Source of the DNA: Bacillota bacterium
GTDB taxonomy: Bacteria > Bacillota > Clostridia > Lachnospirales > Lachnospiraceae
Assembly: GCA_023418475.1 (NCBI GenBank)
Contig: JAEZZO010000010.1
Span: forward strand, 1 to 31,526
Direction of reading: 5' to 3'
Length of the DNA: 31,526 nucleotides
Shown: one piece after another, positions 22,609 through 31,526 of the stretch
Layout of the letters: each line of letters starts with the position of its first letter
Position numbering within the stretch: position 1 is the first letter of the stretch
Made by a program: the position numbers and the translations under genes
The notes under the pieces: generated by a model
The model's database searches: none
What the model saw: the letters and a program-made list of their open reading frames with translations, nothing else
Told to the model about the DNA's origin: nothing

Positions 22609-23490
22609 TTAAGCCTCCTTTGTATAGTAGTGCATAAAGATTTCCTCCAGATCAGGCTCTTCGATCGATATATTACGAAGCTCAATTTCACTGAGCCTTC
22701 TTAATATATTGTTCAGATTTCCGCGGAAAATGAAAGAAGCCGTGTTTTCATCTATAACAATATTACTGGAACCGTCTAATTCCAGCTGTTCCATCTTTAG
22801 AACAGATCTCGCTTCTATATTAATTCTTTTATAACTATTTTCCTGAAGGGTACTCATTTTCTCCAGCTTAATAATTCTGCCTTCCTTAATTAAGGCTACC
22901 TGACTGCACATTTTCTGAACCTCACTAAGAATATGAGAGGAGAAGAATACCGTAGCACCATTTCTATTCTCACGGGTAATCAGATCAAAGAATTTCTGCT
23001 GCATAAGCGGATCAAGTCCACTTGTTGGTTCATCGAGTATAATAAGTTTGGGTTCATGCAGTAATCCCTGAACAATTCCTACTTTTTTCTTGTTACCAAA
23101 GGAAAGATCATCTATTTTCTTTTTTAAATCCAGATCCATGATTTGTGCCAGTTCAATCATTCTTTTGGTGCAATCCTTTCTATAAAAGCTTGCTGAGTAT
23201 TTTAGCAGATCCACAACCCTCATATTGTCATAATAAAATACTTCGGAAGGGAGGTAACCGATTTCTTTACGAACCTCGGGATGATCCATGCAGCTTTTTC
23301 CAAAAATCGTTGCACTTCCGCCTGATGGATGAATGAGACCGAGCAGTGTACGTATTGTTGTAGATTTTCCGGCACCATTTGGTCCGATAAATCCGAATAT
23401 TTCTCCCTGTTGCACGTTAAGATTAACATCTATAATTCCTCTTGACTTATGATAACTTTTGGTTAAATTCTTAATCTCAATCACATTCAT
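22609..23490 (-). CDS. ABC transporter ATPase (ABC-2 exporter)
   Basis: A 293-residue nucleotide-binding subunit. Walker A is GPNGAGKSTT, the signature LSFGNKKKVGI, Walker B LIILDEPTSGLDP, and the switch His is in FFSSHILSE; all are intact, in contrast to the degenerate ATPase at 3340. The C-terminal extension (about 215-293) is a typical DrrA/CcmA-like tail. It should power the two permeases encoded downstream. The substrate is unknown; drug, lantibiotic or lipid export are all common for this type. GGAGG precedes the ATG. It lies 127 bp after the TetR gene, with no separate operator seen, so it is probably in the TetR operon. Confidence 0.94.
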   Translation of the reverse strand: MNVIEIKNLTKSYHKSRGIIDVNLNVQQGEIFGFIGPNGAGKSTTIRTLLGLIHPSGGSATIFGKSCMDHPEVRKEIGYLPSEVFYYDNMRVVDLLKYSASFYRKDCTKRMIELAQIMDLDLKKKIDDLSFGNKKKVGIVQGLLHEPKLIILDEPTSGLDPLMQQKFFDLITRENRNGATVFFSSHILSEVQKMCSQVALIKEGRIIKLEKMSTLQENSYKRINIEARSVLKMEQLELDGSSNIVIDENTASFIFRGNLNNILRRLSEIELRNISIEEPDLEEIFMHYYTKEA

Positions 23491-23617
23491 AACTGCTGAT
23501 CCTCCTATTTTTAATTCCTCTGTGGATAGCCCTGCTTTAATAAATCAGAAGCATTTCTCTGCCTGTTTGATAACCTCCGGTTCTTACTGCCCTATTTCTG
23601 CAGCATCAAACTCTCTC

Positions 23618-24220
23618 TCATCGATAAAGGTTTGTTTTTAATAAATTCATACATTGATAGAATTCTCTGTAAATCTCATCAATATCGATAATTCCTGAAT
23701 TTTTTGAGCTGCTCACAATCCCCTCCGACATCCAGACAAGCATTTTCATAACCAGCTTAATATCAATCCCCTCTTTAAATTTTGATACATCCACTCCATC
23801 AAAAGCTATTTTATCCTGTAAATTTTCTCCTTGTTCAAGCAGCTTCTTTATATCTCCTGCTACTTCACTATTACTTTCAAAGTATGCTCCGGTTAAAAAT
23901 GTAATGCTCGACGGATGTTTCTTTATGGCCGAAAGCTTTATTTCTGATACAGAATAAATTCTGTCAAAGAAATCTGTGATACCTTGATCATATTTTTCGT
24001 TAATTTCATCCAGTATCAGCTGACTGCAAAAAACAAATAAATAAAGATATAATTCTTTCTTCGTACCAAAGTAATGAAATATCATTGCTTTCGAAATACC
24101 CGCTTCCGTTGCAATGTCACGAATGGATGCTTTTCGGTAACCATTTTCTCCGAATACTTTCAGCGCTGAATCGATTATATTTTTTCTCTTGTCTTCCGGC
24201 AGATTTAAAAACTTTTCCAA
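23618..24220 (-). CDS. TetR-family regulator of the ABC-2 operon (TTG start)
   Basis: A 200-residue TetR/AcrR regulator. The helix-turn-helix KASIRDIATEAGISKAMIFHYFGTKKELYLYLF is typical; the rest is the ligand-binding domain. I set the start at TTG 24220 (LEKFLNLPEDKRK) because AAAGGAGG lies 7 nt before it, while the upstream in-frame extension runs through the operator and promoter. It is the first gene of an operon with the ABC-2 exporter, and it faces two identical operators around its own promoter (24237-24292), so autorepression is expected. The ligand is unknown. Confidence 0.92.
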   Translation of the reverse strand: MEKFLNLPEDKRKNIIDSALKVFGENGYRKASIRDIATEAGISKAMIFHYFGTKKELYLYLFVFCSQLILDEINEKYDQGITDFFDRIYSVSEIKLSAIKKHPSSITFLTGAYFESNSEVAGDIKKLLEQGENLQDKIAFDGVDVSKFKEGIDIKLVMKMLVWMSEGIVSSSKNSGIIDIDEIYREFYQCMNLLKTNLYR

Positions 24221-24236
24221 CGCTATTCCTCCTTTA

Positions 24237-24292
24237 ATTGACCGATTCGGTTTATACCGTAAAGTATAACACCATAAACCGAATCGGTCAAT
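24237..24292 (-). promoter_or_regulatory. TetR autoregulatory promoter with twin operators
   Basis: Two perfect 19-bp inverted arms, ATTGACCGATTCGGTTTAT (24237-24255) and its complement (24274-24292), are 18 bp apart. Each contains the palindrome ACCGAWTCGGT. The minus-strand promoter is TTGACC (24291-24286), 17 bp, TATACT (24268-24263), so the distal arm covers the -35 and the proximal arm lies just downstream of the -10. This is a typical layout for tight repression by a TetR dimer on each palindrome. Confidence 0.88.
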
Positions 24293-24495
24293 GGATAATC
24301 CTTCCGAAGCGGAGCCGCTCTCGCGGAGTGGCATTATGCAGCGTTACATAAGACTCTAAAAGACAGAGACCAAGAACCGGCGAATGCAACTACTTCTTTT
24401 TCGGAAACACTTTCTGGATATATAGCTCGGAATATAACCGTTCAATGAACTGTAACCAACAAAGAAAATGGTTGAAATAAATCGGAAGGATTTAC

Positions 24496-24524
24496 TTGAA
24501 ATCTGAAACATTTCGTTATATAGT
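24496..24524 (+). promoter_or_regulatory. Promoter of the 67-residue protein gene (TTGAAA-N17-TATAGT)
   Basis: TTGAAA (24496-24501) and TATAGT (24519-24524) are 17 bp apart and 33 bp ahead of the ATG at 24558. With the terminator at 24775 it defines a monocistronic unit of about 260 nt. Confidence 0.65.
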
Positions 24525-24557
24525 AAAAGTGTCATAGTAAATTGGAGAGGTGTTAAC

Positions 24558-24761
24558 ATGGGTACCAAGAAGAATAAGGATTACGTATCGGTCAGGCCTT
24601 ATGACGATTCCATGTGGGACCGTTATGCAATGTATGATAAAATACCATATGTCTGGAATTCCGATTTAGTGATCGAAAAGACATTCCATATATTCTCTGG
24701 TAATATTATTAAATATTATCAATATCAAATGAAGGACTCAATCGAAGTGAAGCACGAATAA
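24558..24761 (+). CDS. Small Tyr-rich protein of unknown function
   Basis: A 67-residue hydrophilic protein, MGTKKNKDYVSVRPYDDSM at its start, with eight Tyr and no Cys, signal peptide or membrane helix. The Lys-rich start and GGAGAGG 7 nt before the ATG support translation, and a clean promoter and terminator flank it. I do not recognise the family. It may be a spore-associated or regulatory small protein, but nothing in the sequence settles this. Confidence 0.7.
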   Translation: MGTKKNKDYVSVRPYDDSMWDRYAMYDKIPYVWNSDLVIEKTFHIFSGNIIKYYQYQMKDSIEVKHE

Positions 24762-24774
24762 GCATTTATAGTAA

Positions 24775-24799
24775 GCTGTGCCGGACGGCACAGTTTTTT
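24775..24799 (+). terminator. Rho-independent terminator of the small protein gene
   Basis: CTGTGCC and GGCACAG form a 7-bp stem with a GGAC loop, followed by TTTTTT. It ends 38 bp after the stop codon. Confidence 0.85.
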
Positions 24800-24872
24800 C
24801 GTACAAAAATCCTAAAGAAGGCTTCTTTCATCAGATTTAAAGCCGCAATTGGCGGCGGAATGAGAGGTATTA

Positions 24873-25457
24873 ATGAACGTTATCCATTTAACTTACAAAT
24901 CAGCGAATTATTATCTTATACCGGTCGATGACGGATGGGCTATGGTTGATACCGGATGGCCGGACACCTTCTGTCAATTACTGCAAATGCTTAATCAACA
25001 TGGTATTTCTATAAATGAAATCAATTATTTGATAATAACGCATTTTCATCCGGGTCATGCCGGACTCACACAGAACCTGAAGGATTTTGGCACGCATCTT
25101 ATACTGCATCAAAAACAGGTTAATTATTATAACAAACTGAATGCATTTTATAAGAAAAATCCTAAGGCTAATTTTAAAGATATAACATCCAGTGATCATA
25201 TTATCGTTTCAGATTACGACAGCCGAGGTTTTCTTAAATCGATTGGCATCGAAGGCGAATTAGTCTCCACACCAGGTCACAGTGATGATAGCGTCAGTCT
25301 GGTAATTGATGACGATTGTGCTTTTACCGGTGACCTTCCCATATATTCCATGTTGGGGGCATATGATGATATTGTGATAGAAGACAGCTGGGATTTAATC
25401 CGGCAATACCATGTGAAAACTGTATATCCGGGCCATGGAGATTCTTATGAAATATAA
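24873..25457 (+). CDS. Metallo-beta-lactamase-fold hydrolase with altered metal motif
   Basis: A 194-residue MBL-fold protein. The metal motif, usually HxHxDH, reads HFHPGH, so the conserved Asp ligand of the second metal is replaced by Gly. The other motifs are normal: STPGHSDDSV (metal His), AFTGDLP (bridging Asp) and YPGHGDSY (last His). It is short for the family, near the length of the compact glyoxalase-II-like proteins. It may bind one metal or have a changed reaction; the substrate is unknown. GAGAGG precedes the ATG. A weak GCCGC/GCGGC dyad lies just before the start. Confidence 0.85.
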   Translation: MNVIHLTYKSANYYLIPVDDGWAMVDTGWPDTFCQLLQMLNQHGISINEINYLIITHFHPGHAGLTQNLKDFGTHLILHQKQVNYYNKLNAFYKKNPKANFKDITSSDHIIVSDYDSRGFLKSIGIEGELVSTPGHSDDSVSLVIDDDCAFTGDLPIYSMLGAYDDIVIEDSWDLIRQYHVKTVYPGHGDSYEI

Positions 25458-25467
25458 AACAAAAAGA

Positions 25468-25496
25468 CTGCAGCATATCATATCAAAGTGCTGCAG
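25468..25496. terminator. Shared terminator of MBL gene and eno
   Basis: CTGCAGCA and TGCTGCAG form a perfect 8-bp stem. Read on the minus strand it is followed by TCTTTTTGTTTT, so it ends the eno transcript strongly; on the plus strand the following CCCTTTATCTT makes it a weaker end for the MBL gene. Confidence 0.75.
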
Positions 25497-25543
25497 CCCT
25501 TTATCTTAACCATAAGTAACCAAATCCATTATCTCATTCTTTC

Positions 25544-26848
25544 TTAAATCCGAAAGGCATCTCTTCCAAGATATCTTGCACTGGCTCCCAGTTCCTGCTC
25601 AATCCGGAGTAATTGATTATATTTTGCTACACGGTCGGTTCTGGAGGGAGCTCCGGTTTTAATTTGACCCGCATTAGTTGCTACGGCAATATCCGCCAGA
25701 GTGACATCTTCCGTTTCACCGGATCGATGAGACACAACAGCCGTCCAACGATTATTCTTTGTCATTTCTATTGCATCCAGTGTCTCGGTTAAGGAACCAA
25801 TCTGGTTTAATTTGATCAAAACGGAGTTTGAAATATTCTGTTGGATTCCTTTTATAATTCGGCTCGTATTTGTTACAAATAAATCATCACCAACCAGCTG
25901 TACTTTGTTACCTATTCGTTCCGTCAAAATCTTCCAACCTTTCCAGTCCTCCTCCGAAAGTCCGTCTTCCAGTGAGATTACCGGATATTTTCTGCAGATC
26001 TGATCCCAGAAATCAACCATTTCCTCAACTGTCTTATACTCTCCTGCCTTCCAGAACAGATAATCTCCTTCTCTGCCAGCTTTCTTAGCCTCATCATACA
26101 TCTCCGTAGCGGCTGCATCAATTGCTATAAAGAAGTCTTCCCCCGGCTTATAACCGGCTGCATCAATTGCTTTTACAATATAGTCAAGCGCCTGGGTATC
26201 ACTGTCAAATTTAGGGGCAAAGCCGCCCTCATCACCGACAGCTGTAACATATCCGTCCGTTTTCAGAAGTCTTTTCAGCGTATGGAAAACGGTTGCGCTA
26301 TGCTCCAACGCCTCCGAGAAGCTGGAGGAACCAACCGGCATAATCATAAATTCCTGAATATTCAAACTGGAATCTGCATGCTTGCCGCCATTAATAATAT
26401 TCATCATTGGAACCGGAAGCACCTTTGCATTTGCTCCTCCTATATAACGATAAAGAGGAACACGAAGAGATGCCGCTGCTGCCTTGGCTGTTGCCAGTGA
26501 TACCGCAAGAATTGCATTCGCCCCCAGCTTTCCTTTATTTCCTGTTCCGTCAAGTGCAATCATGGCAGCATCAATCGCTGTCTGTTCGCAGGCATACATT
26601 CCCTTTATCTGCTCTGATATCATCTGATTTACATGGTCAACTGCTTTCCTGACGCCCGTTCCCAGATATCTGCTTTTATCGCCGTCGCGAAGTTCCACTG
26701 CCTCATAAGCTCCGGTTGATGCACCGGAAGGTACTGCTGCCCTGCCAATCGATCCATCTGCAAGAACAACCTCTGCTTCTACCGTCGGATTGCCTCTTGA
26801 ATCTAATATTTCTCTTCCGATTACTTTTTCAATTATCATATTCTTCAT
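25544..26848 (-). CDS. eno: Enolase
   Basis: A 434-residue enzyme converting 2-phosphoglycerate to phosphoenolpyruvate in glycolysis. The N-terminal REILDSRGNPTVEAEV and the mobile loop PSGASTG are diagnostic, as are GDEGGFAP, SLEDGLSEEDW, the LIKLNQIGSLTETL signature and the HRSGETED region. It is full length. GGAGG lies 6 nt before the ATG at 26848. It appears to be a monocistronic housekeeping gene, not linked to its neighbours. Confidence 0.98.
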   Translation of the reverse strand: MKNMIIEKVIGREILDSRGNPTVEAEVVLADGSIGRAAVPSGASTGAYEAVELRDGDKSRYLGTGVRKAVDHVNQMISEQIKGMYACEQTAIDAAMIALDGTGNKGKLGANAILAVSLATAKAAAASLRVPLYRYIGGANAKVLPVPMMNIINGGKHADSSLNIQEFMIMPVGSSSFSEALEHSATVFHTLKRLLKTDGYVTAVGDEGGFAPKFDSDTQALDYIVKAIDAAGYKPGEDFFIAIDAAATEMYDEAKKAGREGDYLFWKAGEYKTVEEMVDFWDQICRKYPVISLEDGLSEEDWKGWKILTERIGNKVQLVGDDLFVTNTSRIIKGIQQNISNSVLIKLNQIGSLTETLDAIEMTKNNRWTAVVSHRSGETEDVTLADIAVATNAGQIKTGAPSRTDRVAKYNQLLRIEQELGASARYLGRDAFRI

Positions 26849-27243
26849 TTTTTTCCTCCATTCTTACGCAACTATCAATCGCATAATTTGTTTGTGCCTG
26901 ATATCTTTTATAGATAACTACGGCACAAAAATTCAGGGTGAAAGCAATAACTTAACATTCTGCCTATTCGCAATCTTTTTCCACATATCTTTTTTATTAT
27001 TTGCTGTAATCTGGAAAAATATGCAGACAGGCCAGTGGATATTCTCTGTTTTCATTTTAACACCACCTAAGTAAACAGTAAACATATAACCGCCTTTCTT
27101 CCACATTTCTGGTATTTATTGGATTGCTATGCTCCCGAAAAATTGATATACTAATGATAAGATTGTCTGGAATATTAACCTAATAAAAAAATATGCCTGC
27201 ATTGCCAGACTTGCAGGTATTGAAGAGAGGTATGATTAAGAGA
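26849..27243. other. eno-pepM32 intergenic region
   Basis: About 395 bp between divergent genes. A plus-strand promoter TTGCTA (27124-27129), 17 bp, TATACT (27147-27152) precedes the carboxypeptidase. A TATAAA on the minus strand near 26912 may belong to eno, but no good -35 was found. No other feature seen. Confidence 0.5.
27124..27152 (+). promoter_or_regulatory. M32 carboxypeptidase promoter (TTGCTA-N17-TATACT)
   Basis: TTGCTA (27124-27129) and TATACT (27147-27152), 17 bp apart, about 90 bp ahead of the carboxypeptidase start. Confidence 0.6.
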
Positions 27244-28752
27244 ATGAGTAAAACATTTGAAAAGCTACAGCCTTATCTGGATAAATCAATGGCTTTGCAG
27301 ACAGCCCGTAATCTATTTGAATGGGACAATCAGACAGCGGCACCTTTTGAAGCAGGCGAATATACTTCCAAAGTAATCGGTATTCTTTCCGATGAATATA
27401 TGAAAAGTTTAGTTAATGATGATGTCCGTAAGTATTTGAAAAAGCTTCAGGATAAGAAAGAACAGGATGAATTAACCGAGACGGAGAAGGCAATTATCAA
27501 AGAGCTTGCAAAAACATATGAACAGCTGGAGAGTATTCCTCCAGAAGAATACCGTGCCTTTAATGAGTTAACTTCTATATCCAATAGGGCATGGATGAAG
27601 GCTAAGAAAAATAATAATTATGAAGATTTCGCTCCTTATTTAAAAAAAGTAATTGAATATAAGAAAAAGTTTGCTGCTTACCGGGTGAAAGGAAAGCAAA
27701 AACCCTATGAGGTGCTACTAAGTGATTACGAAGAATGCTTCATGATTGATGAGCTGGATATTTTCTTTGATAAGGTGAAGAAGGAAATCATCCCCTTATT
27801 GCAGGAAGTCGGAAAAAAAGCTGAAACAATCGATAAAAGCTATAACTACCTTTCTTATGATGTAGAGCAGCAGCGGGAATTCTGTAAATATCTGAGCGGA
27901 TACATCGGCTTTGATTTTAACCGCGGAGTGATTGCAGAAAGTGCTCACCCGTTTACCTTACAGCTTCACAATCATGATGTGCGGATTACCGACCGTTATA
28001 TTGAGAATAATCTTGAAAGTGCCATGTTTTCAATTATTCATGAAAGCGGTCACGCACTGTATGAAATGAATATTGATGATGCAATTACACAGACAATGGT
28101 GGGCGGTGGTGCTTCGATGGGAATGCATGAATCGCAATCCCGTTTCTATGAAAATAATATTGCCCGCAGCAAAGAATTCTGGGAACCGATTTATGATAAA
28201 CTGGTGAAAGCTTATAAAACGAATCTTGCAACAATTGATCTGGATCATTTTATACTGGGTATCAATAAAGCGGCCCCTTCTTTGATTCGAACGGAAGCGG
28301 ACGAACTGTCCTACTGTATTCATATTTTAATACGTTATGAACTGGAGAAGATGATTTTTGCAGAAGAGGTATCTGTAGAGGAGCTTTCAAAGGCCTGGAA
28401 TCAAAAATATCAGGAATATATGGGCATATCACCCTCAACCGATACAGAAGGTATTTTACAGGATACTCATTGGTCTTGGGGAGAGTTCGGATATTTTCCC
28501 TCCTATGCAATCGGAACCGCAGTCGCAGCACAATTGTATGCCTGTATGATGGATAAAATGCCGCTGAGTGATTATCTGAAGACAGGTAATTTAACTCCCA
28601 TCCGTGACTTCTTAAGGGAGCATATCCATAAGTTCGGTGCTGTTAAGAACACCAACGAAATTCTAAAGGATGTGTGCGGAGAGGAATTCAATGCCGATTA
28701 TTATATTAAGTATTTAAAAAATAAGTATACAAAACTGTATCATTTATCCTAA
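27244..28752 (+). CDS. M32 metallocarboxypeptidase
   Basis: A 502-residue zinc carboxypeptidase of the Thermus aquaticus type, removing C-terminal residues from peptides in the cytoplasm. The zinc motif is HESGH within IIHESGHALYEMNI, with the third ligand in MGMHESQSRFYEN, and the M32 motif ESAHPFTLQLHNHDVRITDRY is complete. Length is normal. ATG 27244 (MSKTFEKLQPYL) is preferred from the family start; ATG 27232 is close to a GAGAGG site but only one nt from it, and 27193 has no ribosome site, so the start is the least sure part. It is monocistronic. Confidence 0.94.
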   Translation: MSKTFEKLQPYLDKSMALQTARNLFEWDNQTAAPFEAGEYTSKVIGILSDEYMKSLVNDDVRKYLKKLQDKKEQDELTETEKAIIKELAKTYEQLESIPPEEYRAFNELTSISNRAWMKAKKNNNYEDFAPYLKKVIEYKKKFAAYRVKGKQKPYEVLLSDYEECFMIDELDIFFDKVKKEIIPLLQEVGKKAETIDKSYNYLSYDVEQQREFCKYLSGYIGFDFNRGVIAESAHPFTLQLHNHDVRITDRYIENNLESAMFSIIHESGHALYEMNIDDAITQTMVGGGASMGMHESQSRFYENNIARSKEFWEPIYDKLVKAYKTNLATIDLDHFILGINKAAPSLIRTEADELSYCIHILIRYELEKMIFAEEVSVEELSKAWNQKYQEYMGISPSTDTEGILQDTHWSWGEFGYFPSYAIGTAVAAQLYACMMDKMPLSDYLKTGNLTPIRDFLREHIHKFGAVKNTNEILKDVCGEEFNADYYIKYLKNKYTKLYHLS

Positions 28753-28839
28753 TTTGATAAGGACAGCGGAAATACTTACCGGATGCACAGCTCGGAATAT
28801 GACTAATTTGTAACAGTAATTAAATATATGCGCATATTG

Positions 28840-28857
28840 TATAAATATAAATTCAAT
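28840..28857. promoter_or_regulatory. Candidate ArgR operator upstream of argH
   Basis: TATAAATATAAATTCAAT matches the ArgR/AhrC arginine-box pattern (CATGAATAAAAATKCAAK) at about 15 of 18 positions. It lies directly before the -35 box of the argH promoter. In an AT-rich genome chance matches occur, so this is a candidate only. Confidence 0.4.
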
Positions 28858-28858
28858 A

Positions 28859-28887
28859 TTGCATTTTATTCAAAAACGATGTAATAT
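28859..28887 (+). promoter_or_regulatory. argH promoter (TTGCAT-N17-TAATAT)
   Basis: TTGCAT (28859-28864) and TAATAT (28882-28887) are 17 bp apart, leaving a leader of about 145 nt before argH. No T-box or riboswitch was recognised in the leader. Confidence 0.6.
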
Positions 28888-28954
28888 AATAAACAATAAA
28901 AGCATATACAATCATGTTTTTCTATATTAGCGTGAAATGAATTTATCTATTATT

Positions 28955-28972
28955 TATGAATAAAAATACTTA
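28955..28972. promoter_or_regulatory. Second candidate ArgR half-matching box in argH leader
   Basis: TATGAATAAAAATACTTA keeps the first, GAATAAAAAT, part of the arginine box but not the second, about 13 of 18 positions. It lies in the transcribed leader. Paired upstream and downstream boxes are common for ArgR, which gives this site some weight. Confidence 0.3.
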
Positions 28973-29039
28973 TCAGATACTATCCTATGATAAATATTAA
29001 TCGTATTATGCCGCAGCAGGCGGTAGAATGGAGGCACAA

Positions 29040-30416
<1,377 letters not shown>

Positions 30417-30436
30417 TGCTAACTTAAGTATGTTAA

Positions 30437-30475
30437 AATGGCGATGCTGCCTTTTGGTGCATCGCCATTTTTATA
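30437..30475 (+). terminator. argH terminator
   Basis: AATGGCGATGC and GCATCGCCATT form a perfect 11-bp stem followed by a T-rich run, 20 bp after the argH stop. Confidence 0.9.
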
Positions 30476-30499
30476 TATCACAATATTCTTAACCTCTCA

Positions 30500-31526
30500 C
30501 TATTCGAACTGTGCCCTCCACTCCCCAGGAAGATAGGAAAGCGTATTTTTGATCATATCCTCGGCCAGAAGTTCAATATCACTATCATCTGCTCTTCCCT
30601 TAACGAGAGGATCCTTCAAGAATGCCTTGATAACCTGCTCTTTGTTACAGTTTAATGCTGCTTCCAGAATAGTTTCATGGTTTTCTATATGCGGCAGCAT
30701 CAGATTACGAATTTGTGAAGGAATAGTCCCCGCATGAACAGGTTTAATGGAATTCTTACTGAAAACAGCGTTTGTCTCAACCACTGCTAAGGCCGGGAGA
30801 TTGGCTATCTGCAAACAGCTGTTAGGAATATTTACATTACTTATCACACAGCCCAGACCACATAATGCCTTGAGCAGCAATACTCCTTCTTCTCCTGACG
30901 AGCATAACTCCAGCTCTTCCTCCCCGGAAGCCAGACGTTTACTCCTTTCCAAACGCTCACAAAGATCATTTTTTCTCCAGGCAACCGAGGTAAGGCCAAA
31001 TCTCCAGCTTTTCACTGTTTCGGGATCTTTCAGATATTCCTTTCCCGGCATAAATTCAGCCAAATGCCGGTCTCCCGCTGCTGCGATCAGACCGTATCTT
31101 TGAAATAGATCAAATTTCACCCGGTGTGCGCATTCAAAAGTATTGTTCGCCCAATTATTATCGCTTCTTAAATACCCCTCTTCATAATTCTTCTCTATGA
31201 AACTTCGATAGACAGGAAATAAATCTATTCCTTTATAGGATGCCTGATCAAACCAGGTAAAATGATTAATTCCAAGAACATTTACAATAATATCACGACG
31301 ATCTATATGCTTTAGCCGAAAGGTTTCTTCACAAATCTGCTTTAGTATCTTCTGCGTTCCAAATACTTCATGACAGCATCCAAATGCCTTGATTTGCGGG
31401 AAAACTCTGTATAAGGTTTTCACACAGACAGACATTGGATTCGTATAGTTAATAACCCAAGCGGATGGTGAATAAGCTCTTATTGCTTCCGCAATTGTTA
31501 CATACATGGGAATAGTACGAAGTGCT
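30500..31526 (-). CDS. Glycoside hydrolase family 4 protein (5' end cut by window)
   Basis: The reading frame stays open from 31526 to the stop at 30500, giving 342 visible residues; the N-terminal NAD-binding part lies beyond the window. NYTNPMSV, then GCCHEVFGTQ with the metal-binding Cys, and GINHFTWF with the metal-binding His are GH4 hallmarks. These enzymes hydrolyse alpha- or beta-glycosides by an NAD- and Mn-dependent redox route. Family members act on melibiose, alpha-glucosides, 6-phosphoglycosides or galacturonides; the substrate cannot be told from the part seen. Reading ALRTIPMY upstream of the first ATG shows that Met is internal and the gene is truncated by the window only. Confidence 0.88.
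   Translation of the reverse strand, partial: ALRTIPMYVTIAEAIRAYSPSAWVINYTNPMSVCVKTLYRVFPQIKAFGCCHEVFGTQKILKQICEETFRLKHIDRRDIIVNVLGINHFTWFDQASYKGIDLFPVYRSFIEKNYEEGYLRSDNNWANNTFECAHRVKFDLFQRYGLIAAAGDRHLAEFMPGKEYLKDPETVKSWRFGLTSVAWRKNDLCERLERSKRLASGEEELELCSSGEEGVLLLKALCGLGCVISNVNIPNSCLQIANLPALAVVETNAVFSKNSIKPVHAGTIPSQIRNLMLPHIENHETILEAALNCNKEQVIKAFLKDPLVKGRADDSDIELLAEDMIKNTLSYLPGEWRAQFE

Noticed and set aside
26790..27074. 94-codon plus-strand ORF across the eno 5' end
   Set aside because: It overlaps eno in the antisense direction and has no ribosome site; its sequence is low-complexity hydrophobic from AT-rich DNA.

Overview
The window is about 31.5 kb of AT-rich DNA. The gene content is that of a low-GC Gram-positive anaerobe, most likely a Lachnospiraceae/Clostridia member; this is inference from gene families, not a database match. 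Pointers are a T-box leader on leuS, strong AGGAGG ribosome sites, TTGACA-N17-TATAAT type promoters, a GHKL/LytTR two-component pair, a glycogen phosphorylase beside a LacI regulator, and many small ABC systems. No rRNA, tRNA, CRISPR array, transposase or prophage gene was seen.

Layout. 1-3034 (minus strand): D-2-hydroxyacid dehydrogenase downstream of trpS, then a HAD phosphatase. 3225-7095 (minus strand): a compact signalling and transport module, made of a LytTR response regulator, a GHKL histidine kinase, a pair of LytTR-type direct repeats in front of a canonical promoter, an 18-residue peptide ORF missed by normal gene calling, an intercistronic hairpin, a four-helix FtsX permease and an ABC ATPase with degenerate catalytic motifs. 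This is the most interesting part of the window. The regulator promoter overlaps a perfect 14-bp palindrome and diverges from luxS. 7224-8908 (plus): luxS, then two overlapping genes of unknown function. 9037-12762: glycogen/maltodextrin phosphorylase divergent from a LacI-family regulator. 12935-17017 (minus): pgsA, then leuS with a long leader holding a T-box and a second large hairpin.

17480-20960 (plus): a four-gene envelope cluster (diacylglycerol-glycosyltransferase-like protein, NodB deacetylase without a signal peptide, LPG-synthase-TM/YbhN membrane protein, DedA protein). Together these suggest synthesis, modification and translocation of a glycolipid. 20949-24292 (minus): a TetR-controlled ABC-2 exporter operon whose promoter is bracketed by two identical operators. 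24496-25457 (plus): an orphan 67-residue protein with its own promoter and terminator, and a metallo-beta-lactamase-fold hydrolase. 25544-26848 (minus): enolase. 27244-30416 (plus): M32 carboxypeptidase and argH with ArgR-like boxes. 30500-31526 (minus): a GH4 glycosidase cut by the window edge.

How the parts may work together. Central metabolism and translation genes (eno, glgP, leuS, trpS, argH, pgsA) are ordinary. The LytTR module looks like a self-contained circuit: a membrane kinase senses something, the LytTR regulator binds the 21-bp-spaced repeats, and the output is a tiny amphipathic peptide plus a small ABC transporter. This parallels agr control of phenol-soluble modulins in staphylococci, but there is no AgrB or AgrD here. 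The role of the peptide (signal, toxin or substrate) is not decided by the sequence.
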